NCBI GenBank assembly: GCA_028871455.1
Contig: JAGWNF010000009.1
Location: 48,528-112,527, forward strand
Direction of reading: 5' to 3'
DNA: 64,000 bases
From: Alphaproteobacteria bacterium
Lineage (GTDB): Bacteria > Pseudomonadota > Alphaproteobacteria > ATCC43930 > CGMCC-115725
Part shown: piece by piece, positions 16,433-25,613 of the stretch
Numbering within the stretch: the first letter of the stretch is position 1
Layout of the letters: each line of letters opens with the position of its first letter
Translations under genes and position numbers: made by a program
The notes under the pieces: generated by a model
Databases searched by the model: none
The model's input: the letters and a program-made list of their open reading frames with translations, nothing else
Told to the model about the DNA's origin: nothing

Positions 16433-16831
16433 ATGACGCAGCAAACTCGAACGGCGGAGAGCCAAATCAAAACGCTTATCAAAGCATGGGCGGACGCCGT
16501 TCGGCGTCATGATCTCCCTGCGATCCTCGCTCATCATGAGCAGAATATCGTGATGTTCGACGTCCCGCCGCCGCTGCAGTCGAAAGGAATGGATGAGTAC
16601 AAAAAGACGTGGGATTTGTTCTTCAAATTCCACAAGCCCTCACAGGCCTTCGACATCGAGGAACTTGAAATTATCGCCGGCGACGATGTCGCTTTCGCTG
16701 TCGCCATCATGCGGTGCGCCGGCGGCGCGACACCCGACGGTTTTCTGTTCCGGCTGACGGTCGGACTGCGGAAGATCGATGGCGATTGGCGCTTCACGCA
16801 CGAGCATCATTCCGTTCCCGCCCAAGATTAG
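16433..16831 (+). CDS. NTF2/SnoaL-like protein
   Basis: 132 residues, with an alpha+beta cone pattern of the NTF2-like superfamily. It opens with a helix (SQIKTLIKAWADAVRRHDLPAILAHH), then the strands VMFDVPPP and GDDVAFAVAIMRC, and ends GDWRFTHEHHSVP. Such proteins are often isomerases or ligand binders of unknown role. It is one of two tandem paralogues (next at 16859) and is probably co-transcribed with the AHSA1 gene. Confidence 0.8.
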   Translation: MTQQTRTAESQIKTLIKAWADAVRRHDLPAILAHHEQNIVMFDVPPPLQSKGMDEYKKTWDLFFKFHKPSQAFDIEELEIIAGDDVAFAVAIMRCAGGATPDGFLFRLTVGLRKIDGDWRFTHEHHSVPAQD

Positions 16832-16858
16832 AGAATATTTGTGAATCAGGAGCAGCTC

Positions 16859-17299
16859 ATGTCGAACCAAGCTAACAAAACCGCCGAGGCCCAAGTCCGA
16901 TCGACGATCGATTCATGGGCGCGGGCCATGAAAGCCAAGGATGCCGCCGGAGTGGTCGCCCACCACGCACAGGATATCGTCCAATTCGACCTCGCACCGC
17001 CATTGCTGACCGTCGGCCCCGACCCCAAGGGTGTGCAGGACTGGTTCGACACGTGGCGTGGCCAGATCGGCTACGAGATCACTGGCCTCCACGTCACTGT
17101 CAGTGGTGACATCGCATTCTGTCACGCATTGGTCCACTTGACGGGCAGCCGCACCGACGGCTCCGAAGCGGATGCCTGGTTCCGGACCACCTTGTGCCTG
17201 CGCAAGGTCGATGACGCATGGAAGATCGCGCACGCTCATGAATCCGTTCCCATGTACATGGACGGAAGTTTGAAAGCGGCCATCGACCTCAAGCCCTAG
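16859..17299 (+). CDS. NTF2/SnoaL-like protein, paralogue of the preceding gene
   Basis: 146 residues; the ATG at 16859 is chosen because AGGAG lies 7 bases upstream (a GTG at 16841 is in frame but lacks a site). It has the same order of elements as the 16433 protein: an opening helix RSTIDSWARAMKAKDAAGVVAHH, the strand IVQFDLAPPL, and the ending DDAWKIAHAHESVPMYMDG. The C-terminal 15 residues are extra. Tandem duplication is evident from the shared layout. Confidence 0.8.
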   Translation: MSNQANKTAEAQVRSTIDSWARAMKAKDAAGVVAHHAQDIVQFDLAPPLLTVGPDPKGVQDWFDTWRGQIGYEITGLHVTVSGDIAFCHALVHLTGSRTDGSEADAWFRTTLCLRKVDDAWKIAHAHESVPMYMDGSLKAAIDLKP

Positions 17300-17374
17300 G
17301 CGCACCGCCCTCAAGTACCTGCGCCTGGATCGCGCGTCGAAACGCGACCACCCAGCAATTCAGGAAATTGTAAA

Positions 17375-17980
17375 ATGTCCAAGGTCGTCATCGAAATGTC
17401 GCTTTCGCTGGATGGGTTCATCGCTGGACCCAACGACATGCCCGACCAACCGTTCGGCGGCCGCAACGCTCAAAGGCTTCACGACTGGCTCTTAGTCGGG
17501 CCGGAGCCTTACAAAGAGAATGCGTTCTTCCGGCCGGAAGGAAAAAATCGCGAATTCGTCGACGCCTTGTTCCATACGACAGGCGCGCTGCTTACGGGAC
17601 GGCGCACCTACGATCTCGTCAACGGCTGGAACGGTTCGCACCCTATTCCTGGCTTGCCGGTAGTTGTGCTGACGCACGAGCCGCCCGCCGATGTTCCGAA
17701 GGGAAAATCGTCCTTTGCATTTCACACGAACGTAAGGGAGGCGGTCGACGCTGCAAAGATACTGGCCAAGGAAAAGGCGGTCATGGTCCACGGTGCCAGC
17801 ACGACGCAACAGCTTCTGGCAGCCGGGCTCGCCGACGAACTCCGGGTGCACATCGCGCCGCTGCTCTTGGGCGACGGCCGCCGCCTGTTCGAACGTGGCG
17901 CCGGTGACTTGCCGCTGGAGATGATCGAGACGATCGCCACGCCGCAAGCGGTCCACATCCATTACCGCATATGCCCGTGA
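17375..17980 (+). CDS. Dihydrofolate reductase-fold protein (RibD C-terminal family)
   Basis: 201 residues: MSLSLDGFIAGPND at the start, ALLTGRRTYDLVNGW in the middle, VMVHGASTTQQLLAAGLADELRVHIAPLLLGDGRRLF near the end. These are the usual marks of the RibD C-terminal/DHFR-like reductase family. It is a paralogue of the gene at 11724, with clearly different sequence. The substrate is unknown; members cluster with ECF, DGPF and SRPBCC genes as here. Confidence 0.87.
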   Translation: MSKVVIEMSLSLDGFIAGPNDMPDQPFGGRNAQRLHDWLLVGPEPYKENAFFRPEGKNREFVDALFHTTGALLTGRRTYDLVNGWNGSHPIPGLPVVVLTHEPPADVPKGKSSFAFHTNVREAVDAAKILAKEKAVMVHGASTTQQLLAAGLADELRVHIAPLLLGDGRRLFERGAGDLPLEMIETIATPQAVHIHYRICP

Positions 17981-18026
17981 CGAAAGCGGACTACTCATTC
18001 TCGTTGGAGATGGAGGATGCCAGAAA

Positions 18027-18647
18027 ATGGAAATAACCGTCAGAAAACAGCTTTGTCGTTCCGTTGCCGGAACCTGCGTCGTCTGCTTTGCAGTTATCGT
18101 CAACCCTATACAAAGCTGGGGCGCATCTACGGGAAATAACGGCGAAAGGGGAGCGGCCCTGATTCGGCAAATGATTGGGACATGGAACGTTCAGGAGTGG
18201 ATGTGGCCCGGTCCGGATGCGAAGTCGATTGCACTTCCGCCTGCGGTGGCTCAGCGCCAGCCGGTCGGCGACGATTTCTTGCAGGAAGTCATGAAGACAC
18301 CCACTGGCTCGAAGGAGCCGTTCACCCGCATTTCATATTTTGGCTATAACGCCGTGAACCAGCAGTATCAGTATTCCTCCGTAGACACGCGTGCGCCGCA
18401 GATGATGAACGAGCAGAGTACTGATACGAGCGACGGAGCGTCAGGTCCCGGGCCCATCAATCTGATCGGAGGGACCTTCGTCGCTCCACAATGGGGAAGC
18501 ACCAAGGACGGGGCCTACCGGTATCGTATTGTCGTGGGGCCGGTTCAAAATAACCATCAAGAGGTAGAACTCTATCTAACTCCGCTGGCGGCGGCACCGA
18601 AGAGCGAATTTCTCGCGTTCAAATACCTTTACACGCGTCAACATTGA
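18027..18647 (+). CDS. Exported hypothetical protein (DUF1579-like pattern)
   Basis: 206 residues with an N-terminal signal (CVVCFAVIVNPIQSWGAS). The mature part starts LIRQMIGTWNVQEWMWPG. Secreted lipocalin-like or DUF1579 proteins also begin with a G-x-W strand of this kind, and their later strands resemble RISYFGYNAVNQQYQYSSVD. No active-site residues are recognisable. It lies between the DHFR-fold gene and a GST gene on the same strand. Confidence 0.6.
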   Translation: MEITVRKQLCRSVAGTCVVCFAVIVNPIQSWGASTGNNGERGAALIRQMIGTWNVQEWMWPGPDAKSIALPPAVAQRQPVGDDFLQEVMKTPTGSKEPFTRISYFGYNAVNQQYQYSSVDTRAPQMMNEQSTDTSDGASGPGPINLIGGTFVAPQWGSTKDGAYRYRIVVGPVQNNHQEVELYLTPLAAAPKSEFLAFKYLYTRQH

Positions 18648-18881
18648 TTGCCGGCTGGCTGAGGAGACTGTTTCGCTGCACCGTACTACCGCGAATTTCA
18701 GAATCTTGCGCTTCTCGTCCGGGCTCCGTTGCTCGATGAGGAGGTGGCATTCTGGGCGAGATCGACGAGTCGCATGCGCGCAAACGGGACACGAAACAGC
18801 ATCATCGTCAATTTCGGTGAGGTTGCCTTAACAGCTTGCCAGCACTGCAGTCGATGATTTTCGTCAAGGAAGAGCCTCACG
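18648..18881. other. Gap upstream of the GST-like gene
   Basis: No intact gene is supported in these 234 bases. Both strands hold short open stretches without a family match or a ribosome site. A purine-rich AAGGAAGAG lies ahead of the next start. Confidence 0.3.
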
Positions 18882-19535
18882 ATGACTATCACCATTACCG
18901 CCTTTGAACGCTCACCCGATGGCGGCAAGGGACTGGCGCGCGATACGCGCGTTCGCTGGGCGCTTGAAGAAGTGGGCCAACCCTACGAGGTTCGCCCCGT
19001 TTCGTTTCGTGCGATGAAGGAACCGGCACATCGGGCGCTTCATCCTTTCGGCTCGATTCCGACTTATGAGGAAGGCGATCTCACCTTGTTCGAGACAGGG
19101 GCGATCGTGTTCCATATCGCCGAACGCCATGCGGGCCTACTGTCGGACGACGCCAATGCCCGTGCGCGCGCGGTTACATGGATGTTCGCCGCGCTCAACA
19201 CGGTCGAGCCGCCGATTCTGGAACTCGCAAACGCAAAGCTCTTGGAGAGCGATAAGCCCTGGAATAAGGAGCGCCTCCCTCTAGTCGAGAATCGCGTGCG
19301 CGACCGGCTGAAACCTCTTTCCGCTCATCTGGGCGATGCCGACTGGCTCGATGGTGCATTCAGCGCGGGCGACCTGATGACGGTGTCGGTGCTGCTCAGG
19401 CTGAAATCCTCGGGCATTCTGGACGAATATCCGAACTTGGCCGCTTATGTCGCCCGCGGCGAAGCACGGCCCGCCTACGAGCGGGCCTTCGCGGCTCAAT
19501 TGGCATTCAACACAGGCAAGCCTCCGACTGGCTGA
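18882..19535 (+). CDS. Glutathione S-transferase-like protein
   Basis: 217 residues. The N-terminal thioredoxin-fold half has the GST cis-proline region (HPFGSIPTYEEGDLTLFETGAIVFHIAERH) with the ETGAI glutathione-binding turn. The C-terminal half is helical (DADWLDGAFSAGDLMTVSVLLRL, the usual F-S-x-x-D cap). The N-terminal catalytic Ser/Tyr is not obvious (ERSPDGGKG). It probably conjugates or reduces electrophiles and fits the stress character of the cluster. Confidence 0.85.
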   Translation: MTITITAFERSPDGGKGLARDTRVRWALEEVGQPYEVRPVSFRAMKEPAHRALHPFGSIPTYEEGDLTLFETGAIVFHIAERHAGLLSDDANARARAVTWMFAALNTVEPPILELANAKLLESDKPWNKERLPLVENRVRDRLKPLSAHLGDADWLDGAFSAGDLMTVSVLLRLKSSGILDEYPNLAAYVARGEARPAYERAFAAQLAFNTGKPPTG

Positions 19536-20059
19536 TCGAGATCCGCCCTGGGCTCGAAGTCGTCATCCTAGGTTTCGCTCAGTTTCTGAGTCTTGACCCC
19601 GAGCCATATTGGGCAGCAGACGCCACACCGTGAACGCTGACACCGTCCACGGTGCGACGAAAATCCGCGAGCGGCGTCAGGCAGTTCGTTTGATACCAAT
19701 TGAGGAAAGACAACCGCTTGCGCCCAAGTTCCCTTATTTAAGCTCACATCATCCTGAATGGTCTGAACTAAGCTCGGGCCGCTCAGGGTTGCGAACTAGC
19801 ATGCTCTCGCTTAGAGTATCGTAATCGGGGTCGGGCAGGCACCCCGTCAGACGGCTGGCCGTCCAAGCTCTGCGCAACTCGCCGTGGCGAGGAGTGCGCA
19901 CGCATGGACGAAGCTTTCCGGGCCATAACCTCCCCCTTCCTTCAGAATTCCCTTGCGGTCGAGGCGCCAGTCGCGCCTGCGAGCCGTTTCCCTTCTTCGC
20001 GTCGAAAACCAATCGGCGCAGCCGCCGCTATTCGGTCGGCCATCTAGGGAGGGGAAGCC
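19536..20059. other. Gap between the stress cluster and the DUF2148 cluster
   Basis: 524 bases without an intact gene. It contains the degenerate coding relic at 19639-19719 and otherwise only short frames without family features. It marks a module boundary. Confidence 0.4.
19639..19719 (-). pseudogene. Relic of the FLxTYxTxCLTP coding repeat, copy 1
   Basis: On the minus strand 27 codons read RLSFLNWYQTNCLTP followed by LADFRRTVDG. This aligns with WLAFLDTYRTKCLTPQREFRLTLDG at 54.7 kb and WLAFLKTYRTRCLTAPPEFRTILEG at 41.4 kb. No start or full frame remains. Confidence 0.55.
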
Positions 20060-20767
20060 ATGTTCCACTCGATCGATGAGGCAAAAGGCGAGCTGGTCCG
20101 TACCGTGGCGCGGCTGTGCGCCGCTGCAGCCGTGACCGCCCCGAAATCGGGCGGCCAACTCTTCCTGCGCGGTAAGCCCCTCTTCATCGAGACGGTGTTT
20201 ATCGATGGTCGCGAGACGCTGGCGCGTCTCGCCCGCTGGATGCGCCAGCGCGGGCGCGAGCGGCGGCAGGCGATCTGGCTGCGCGATGCCGCGCTTGCCG
20301 AAAGTCTTGACGGCGCGCTGTTCATCGGCCTCAAGGATTGGTATCCGCCGATCTACGATTGCGGCGCGTGCGGCTTTGCGACCTGTGCCGAGTTCATGGA
20401 AGCAACTCGGCAACGCCGCGCCGAAAGCGATCTCTTCGAATTTTCAGGTCCGCACTGCAACCTGCGCGACATCGACTTGGGGATCGCGGTCGGCTCGGCC
20501 GCCAAGGCGGCGAGCCTTTACAGCGTCGATACACGCTGCCAGACGCGCATCGCGGTCGCCGCGCGCAAGCTCGGCCTCATCCAGTCGGAAGTGGCGGTCG
20601 CCCTGTCGATGACGGTGACGCACAAGAACCCCGGCTTCGATGCACGCATGCCCGCCGCCGATTTCGACGTACGGGAGACGGCGCGGGATTTGCCCACCGG
20701 GACCATGCCGATCAAGACGCCGGACGGGCGCTGGCAGCATCGACCGGACCTCGAGCCCGAGGAATAG
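20060..20767 (+). CDS. DUF2148 ferredoxin-like domain protein
   Basis: 235 residues with the DUF2148 cysteine motif CGACGFATC (C101, C104, C109) and a further C133 (GPHCNLRDIDLGIAVGSAAKAAS), suited to an iron-sulfur cluster. The DUF2148 name covers proteins with this single cluster and unknown electron partners; bacterial members often sit near redox or transport genes. The ATG at 20060 follows AGGGAGGGG. The MFS gene begins two bases after its stop, so the two are co-transcribed. Confidence 0.83.
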   Translation: MFHSIDEAKGELVRTVARLCAAAAVTAPKSGGQLFLRGKPLFIETVFIDGRETLARLARWMRQRGRERRQAIWLRDAALAESLDGALFIGLKDWYPPIYDCGACGFATCAEFMEATRQRRAESDLFEFSGPHCNLRDIDLGIAVGSAAKAASLYSVDTRCQTRIAVAARKLGLIQSEVAVALSMTVTHKNPGFDARMPAADFDVRETARDLPTGTMPIKTPDGRWQHRPDLEPEE

Positions 20768-20769
20768 CG

Positions 20770-21963
20770 ATGAACCCGTTTCTCGCCGTCGTGATCGCGA
20801 GCTTTCTTGCGCGCCTCTCTTACCAGATGGCGCGCAGCCCGGTGCTGCCGCGGTTTGCCGAACATCTGGGCGCCGCGCCGGAGTTGATCGGCATGGTGGT
20901 CGCCGCGTCGACCGTAACCGGCGTCTTGTTCAAGCTCCCTGCGGGCGCGCTGTCGGACCTATTCGGGCGACGACGCGTCATGTTGCTGGGCGCAGTCTTC
21001 TTTGCGATACCACCCTTCCTGTATCCATTCGTGGGCAATGCGTCTTCCCTCCTCGCGCTGCGCCTCGTGCATGGTTTCGCAACCGCGATCTTTTCGCCGG
21101 TCGCCTCCGCCAACGTGGCCGGTCTGGGCGAGGCGCGACGCGGCGCCCGCCTCGGCTGGTTTTCCTCGGCCAACGACGTCGGAGCGACGGCGGGGCCGCT
21201 GATCGGCGGGCTCATTCTCTACGCAACGACGAGCTTTGCGGTGAGCTATTTGCTTGTCGGTCTGATCGGCATGCTTGCGCTCGGGGCGGCGCTACTTGTG
21301 CCGGTGACGGAGACGAGTGCCGCACCTGCCGAGCGTTCTCTGACAGCGCGAACGGTCGAGTTCCGGCAGGGCTTCCGCGACGTGATAACAACGCCGGCGG
21401 TGCTCACCGCCGCCGTGGTCGAGGCCACCATGTATCTCGGCTTCGGGGCCTTCTTGGGGTTCTTGCCGCTTTATGCAAGGACCGTCGGCCTTAATGACGC
21501 GGCAATCGCGGTGGTCCTTACTTTGCAGCTCGCGGTCGCGGTGCTGGCAAAGCCACTGACCGGCAATCTGTCCGACCGGCTGGGGCGCAAGCCGGTGATC
21601 GTGCTCGGCCTCTTCGCCTGCGCCGCCGCGCTGCCCCTGATCTTCCGGATGGCGAGCCTTGCCGGTCTCCTTGCGACCGTTCCGTTGCTGGGCCTCGGCG
21701 TTGCTGCGGTGACCCCGGCGACCAATGCGCTGATCGCCGACCTCGTCGCGGCGCAGCGCCTCGGTACCGGGATGGGTGTGTTCGGCACGATCTGGGATAT
21801 CGGCGAAGCGGCCGGGCCGATCCTCGCGGGCGTCCTGATCGGGCAATTCGGCTATGAGCCAGCGTTTGACGTGATCGCGGCGATCATCGCGGCGGTCGCG
21901 GTGGTGTTTGCCATGCGGATCCGAATAGCGACCGCGCAAACCGGCAGCTCCGAGCAACCGTAA
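20770..21963 (+). CDS. MFS transporter
   Basis: 397 residues with twelve predicted membrane helices. The MFS loop motif between helices 2 and 3 is LPAGALSDLFGRRRVML, and it is echoed between helices 8 and 9 (LTGNLSDRLGRKPVIVLG). The start follows the DUF2148 stop immediately. By family it is a drug- or metabolite-type proton antiporter; the substrate cannot be told. A DUF2148 neighbour suggests a role tied to a redox-made compound. Confidence 0.9.
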   Translation: MNPFLAVVIASFLARLSYQMARSPVLPRFAEHLGAAPELIGMVVAASTVTGVLFKLPAGALSDLFGRRRVMLLGAVFFAIPPFLYPFVGNASSLLALRLVHGFATAIFSPVASANVAGLGEARRGARLGWFSSANDVGATAGPLIGGLILYATTSFAVSYLLVGLIGMLALGAALLVPVTETSAAPAERSLTARTVEFRQGFRDVITTPAVLTAAVVEATMYLGFGAFLGFLPLYARTVGLNDAAIAVVLTLQLAVAVLAKPLTGNLSDRLGRKPVIVLGLFACAAALPLIFRMASLAGLLATVPLLGLGVAAVTPATNALIADLVAAQRLGTGMGVFGTIWDIGEAAGPILAGVLIGQFGYEPAFDVIAAIIAAVAVVFAMRIRIATAQTGSSEQP

Positions 21964-22056
21964 CGGCGACGCTGGGCATGTGAACACCAAAGCATCAATG
22001 GGTATCGAAGCGGTCACGAGACTCCAGTTTCGAACCCCTAGCAAGGGAGAGAAAGA

Positions 22057-22971
22057 ATGATGTCGAGAATAGCGAAACTGGCTCTGCTCGCGCTAATTGC
22101 CGGATGGACTGGCACCGCCTCCGCAGCCAATGTCGATTGGCACCGAGTTGGCGAAGCGCTTGGCAAGCCCGGCAAGCTGTTGCCGGGCGGCATCTACAAG
22201 GTCGCACTGCCGCGCACCGACCTCAAGGTCACGCTCGACGGAGTCGAGGTCAAACCCGGCTTTGCGCTCGGCGGCTGGCTTGCCTTCGAGCCTATGGGCC
22301 AAGAGAGCATGGTCATGGGCGACCTCGTCCTGACCGAGGACGAGGTCAATCCGGTCATGACGAAGGTGCTGAGCGGAGGACTACAGGTGACCGCCCTGCA
22401 TAACCATCTGCTGCGCAATCGGCCCTTTACGATGTACATGCACGTGATGGGAACCGGTGACCCGGTCCGGCTTGCGCGCGTGCTGCATAGCGCGCTCGCC
22501 GCCAGCCGGACGCCGCTTGCCGCGGCTGGCGCCGGCAGCTCGAAAGCGACGGTGGCTCCTGCGAACCCGCCGAAGATCGATCTCGACACCGCCGCGCTCG
22601 ACCGCACCCTCGGCGCCAAAGGCACAAATAACGGGGGCATCCTGCAATACGGCATTCCGCGCGCCGAGCCGGTGAAGGAAGTGGGCACGGTTGTTCCGCC
22701 GACAATGGGCACCGCACAGGCGATCAATTTCGAGCCCTTGGGTGATGGCACGGCTGCGATCACTGGGGATTTCGTGCTGACGGCCAAAGAGGTCGCGCCG
22801 GTCATGAAAGCCCTGCGCGACAACGGAATCGAAGTCACCGCGCTGCACAATCATATGATCGGTGAGGAGCCGCGCCTGTTCTTCATGCATTTCTGGGCGC
22901 ATGACGATGCGGTGAAGCTTGCCAAGAGTCTGCGCACAGCATTGGACGACATCAATGTCAAGCACCCCTGA
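22057..22971 (+). CDS. DUF1259-domain periplasmic protein (LppY/LpqO type)
   Basis: 304 residues: a signal peptide (LALLALIAGWTGTASA|ANVDW), then two related halves. Each half has strands around the repeated EPxGxxxxxxxGDFVLTxxEVxPVM and VTALHNHxxxxxPxxxxMHxxGxGD patterns. The repeated HNH and MH residues could bind a metal. DUF1259 proteins are found in actinobacteria and proteobacteria without a known reaction. Its last 17 bases overlap the propeller gene. Confidence 0.85.
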   Translation: MMSRIAKLALLALIAGWTGTASAANVDWHRVGEALGKPGKLLPGGIYKVALPRTDLKVTLDGVEVKPGFALGGWLAFEPMGQESMVMGDLVLTEDEVNPVMTKVLSGGLQVTALHNHLLRNRPFTMYMHVMGTGDPVRLARVLHSALAASRTPLAAAGAGSSKATVAPANPPKIDLDTAALDRTLGAKGTNNGGILQYGIPRAEPVKEVGTVVPPTMGTAQAINFEPLGDGTAAITGDFVLTAKEVAPVMKALRDNGIEVTALHNHMIGEEPRLFFMHFWAHDDAVKLAKSLRTALDDINVKHP

Positions 22972-24109
22972 TAAGACGCTCCGCCGCTGCGCTACGTTGG
23001 CGGCCGCGCTGGTCTTGATCGCCCTGACTTCCAGTGCCGGTTGCGCCCAGCAGCATTCGAGACCCGCCGCCGATGCGCAATCGTTCCTGCGCCTGTTCAG
23101 GCACGTGGGCGATTTTCCGCTGGGCGCGGCCACCAGCCGCATGGATTACCAGAGCCTCGATCCAACGGCGCACCGGCTCTACATCGCCGGAATGGGTGCA
23201 GGAAAATTGCTGGCCTTCGACGTCGAGCACGACAATCTCGTCGCCTCGCTCAAAGGGTTCCCAAAGGTAACCGGCGTCCTCGCCGTCCCCGATCTTCAAA
23301 AGGTCTACGCCAGCGTTCCAGGCGCAGGTCTCATTCCCTCTCTATCGGTGGCGCTCGGCATGGTGGGGCTATCGTCGGGCCGCGGTGCGATCGCCATCAC
23401 CGACACGCGGACGCTGCGCGAAGTCGCCCGCTTACCCGGCGGCGTCTTTCCTGACGGTATCACCTTCGACCCGAAGGACCGCAAGATCTTCGTTTCGGAC
23501 GAGCTGGGTTCGGCCGTGTTAGTCATCGATGCCGATAGCAATCGGCTGATTGCCCGCATCGCACCGGGTGGTGAGGTCGGCAACGTCCGCTACGACCCGA
23601 TCACGGCCAAGGTCTACGCCCCGATTCAATCGCAGAATGAGCTTGCCGTTATCGACCCGGCGAGGCTCCAAGTTGTCGCACGCCACCCTCTGCTTGGCGG
23701 CAAGCATCCGCACGGTTTGGCGATCGCACCCGATCAGGCCATCGGCTATGTCGCCTGCGACGGCAATGATCGGCTTCTGACCGTTGACCTTGCGACAGGC
23801 AAAGTTCTCGACCACCAGCCGGTCGCTCACGACCCGGACGTTCTCGCGATCGACCCCAAAGCGCGGCGGCTTTACATTGCCTCCGAGTCGGGGAAACTTT
23901 CGACCTTCGATATTGCCGAGACGACGCGTCCGCGTTCCCTCGGCGACGTTTTCGTCGGGCGTGATGCCCATTCGGTCGCCGTCGATCCCGCGACCCACCG
24001 GCTCTATTTTCCGCTCGCCGATGTGAAGGGAAAATCGGTGTTGCGGGTGCTGGTCTCTGCCGAAGGAAAACCTCTGACGCAGCCAACACCGCGTTCGCCA
24101 GCGAAATAG
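22955..24109 (+). CDS. Lipoprotein YVTN-type beta-propeller
   Basis: 384 residues with a lipobox (TSSAGC) after a short hydrophobic segment, so it is membrane-anchored in the periplasm. The mature part has repeated propeller blades such as DPKDRKIFVSDELGSAVLVIDADSNRLIARIAPGGEVGNV and DPATHRLYFPLADVKG. These proteins often assist or accompany metal and redox enzymes but lack catalytic signatures. It overlaps the DUF1259 gene, and the two probably work as a pair. Confidence 0.82.
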   Translation: MSSTPDKTLRRCATLAAALVLIALTSSAGCAQQHSRPAADAQSFLRLFRHVGDFPLGAATSRMDYQSLDPTAHRLYIAGMGAGKLLAFDVEHDNLVASLKGFPKVTGVLAVPDLQKVYASVPGAGLIPSLSVALGMVGLSSGRGAIAITDTRTLREVARLPGGVFPDGITFDPKDRKIFVSDELGSAVLVIDADSNRLIARIAPGGEVGNVRYDPITAKVYAPIQSQNELAVIDPARLQVVARHPLLGGKHPHGLAIAPDQAIGYVACDGNDRLLTVDLATGKVLDHQPVAHDPDVLAIDPKARRLYIASESGKLSTFDIAETTRPRSLGDVFVGRDAHSVAVDPATHRLYFPLADVKGKSVLRVLVSAEGKPLTQPTPRSPAK

Positions 24110-24365
24110 AGTTCTTGTCATCGAGGGTGAGAACGAAAAACGAAGGCTGCCGGAAGATTTCTCCTAGACGGCCTTTCGTCAGATCGGGATTCCGAGCGAG
24201 TTATAGCAAGAGTGGGTGGGGCGCAAACCTGGCTTCTCTTATCGCTCAATGCCCATAGCATCCTCGGCGGTTACTGGAAGCTCCTCCTCTCGCTCTCTTC
24301 GACAGTTCGGCCGTTATCCGTCCTGTCATGAGCCTTTGTTCGGTCCTGTCGATATGGCACCCTGA

Positions 24366-25028
24366 TTACTTTGGCTGATCGAGATAGTATTCCAGGAAGC
24401 GATGCATAGCTGGCGATCCCCAATCGAATGGACCCGGAAAGTATCCGACGATACGCCCCTGGCGATTGATCAGATATGTAATTGGCAACGCATAGATGGC
24501 GAATTCGCCATGCGAAGGATTGGTTGCATTCAAATATCCTGTGCGATGCTGCGGATCCAAGTAAATGGAGAGGTTCCTCAACCCATGCTGCCGGAAGAAT
24601 GGTGCAACCGCCGATAGCCCGTCCCTGTCGATTGAAACGGCCACCACTTCAAGGCCCCGACGCCCCAATGTGGCCTGCAATCGATCGAGGGCGGGCAATT
24701 CCTGGCGGCAGGGGGCACACCAGGTCGCCCAGAAATTCAACAGAACGACCCGCCCAGAAAAACGGGCGAGGCTCACCGTTTTGCCGGACGGCGTCAGAAT
24801 CGGTGTTGGGCGCGGAACTGTTCTCGGTTCAATGAAAATGAATTGGCTGCGTTCGCTGTATACCGGCGGCGGGCCGGCAGCAGCGAACGCGTGACTGACG
24901 AATGGCAAAGTCGCAGCCACAAAGGCTGGCAGGAAACTGGCGATGACATAGAGGGCGGCCCGGGTTAACAGTTTGCGGTTGCCGGGAACGGTAACCCCGG
25001 TGACGCACCGGACCTGATTGGCGCGCAA
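24366..25028 (-). CDS. TlpA-like thioredoxin-fold protein
   Basis: About 220 residues from a TTG at 25028; the open frame extends to an ATG at 25145, but that extension is not signal-like. A hydrophobic signal (ALYVIASFLPAFVAATLPFVSHAFA) precedes a TlpA domain. It has FSGRVVLLNFWATWCAPCRQELPALD (active-site CAPC) and late ALPITYLINRQGRIVGYF (cis-proline). It reduces disulfides or metal-site thiols in the periplasm. It lies downstream of rhodanese and DsrE genes on the minus strand, so it belongs with sulfur handling. Confidence 0.8.
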   Translation of the reverse strand: MRANQVRCVTGVTVPGNRKLLTRAALYVIASFLPAFVAATLPFVSHAFAAAGPPPVYSERSQFIFIEPRTVPRPTPILTPSGKTVSLARFSGRVVLLNFWATWCAPCRQELPALDRLQATLGRRGLEVVAVSIDRDGLSAVAPFFRQHGLRNLSIYLDPQHRTGYLNATNPSHGEFAIYALPITYLINRQGRIVGYFPGPFDWGSPAMHRFLEYYLDQPK

Positions 25029-25164
25029 TGAAAGATCAGGGAGAGCAACACGAAGGCTCGTCCGCGAACACCGTGTAAGCGAACATAGCCAAACCCACCT
25101 GCGGTTAATCGGCCAAAGCGGTAACCATGCGGCTCGCGGAGCCATTGTAGCGCCTCATGACCAG

Positions 25165-25491
25165 TTAGTGCTCGATCGGCAGACCTGCACCGATCCAGTC
25201 CGCCTTTCCTTCGTGATAGTCGCGTACGTTCCGGTAACCCAGGGCCTGTAGCCGCTCGGCGGCGAGCGCAGACCGTTTGCATGGCCCGTTGGCACAGTAG
25301 ACGACGATCGGCGCGTCGCGGTTCTCGAGACGCCGAGGCGCCATTTCGATAATGTCGTCCGAGACGATGTTGATCGCCCCTGGTAGATGACCCTTGCGGT
25401 AGGCGGTTTCGGGCAGGGTATCTATGAGGACGATCGCCTCGCCGCGGTCGAGCGCCGCTTTCAGCTCATCGCGGGAAATTCGCGTGACCAC
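25165..25491 (-). CDS. Rhodanese-domain protein
   Basis: About 108 residues from a GTG at 25491 with GGAGA upstream; an in-frame start at 25545 is possible. A single rhodanese domain is seen: RISRDELKAALDRGEAIVLIDTLPE, KGHLPGAINI, then the active-site loop VVYCANGPCKRSALAAERL with the catalytic cysteine. It transfers sulfane sulfur to thiols. It sits between the TlpA-like and DsrE genes, forming a small sulfur set. Confidence 0.88.
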   Translation of the reverse strand: MVTRISRDELKAALDRGEAIVLIDTLPETAYRKGHLPGAINIVSDDIIEMAPRRLENRDAPIVVYCANGPCKRSALAAERLQALGYRNVRDYHEGKADWIGAGLPIEH

Positions 25492-25613
25492 CTTTGTCTC
25501 CTTTCGTGACGCTGTTGGCTCCGCGCCTTCGCGTTTCCATCCCATCCTCGAATGCCGAATGGCAAAACCTTTTCGAATAAACCGGGCCGGCCGGCGCGAT
25601 GCAGACGGTTATG

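Noticed and set aside
18698..18928. 76-codon minus-strand frame ahead of the GST gene
   Set aside because: No family features; it overlaps the GST start and has no ribosome site.
24366..25145. Long form of the TlpA-like protein from the ATG at 25145
   Set aside because: The added residues are Arg/Trp-rich and not signal-like; the hydrophobic signal starts about 50 residues later.
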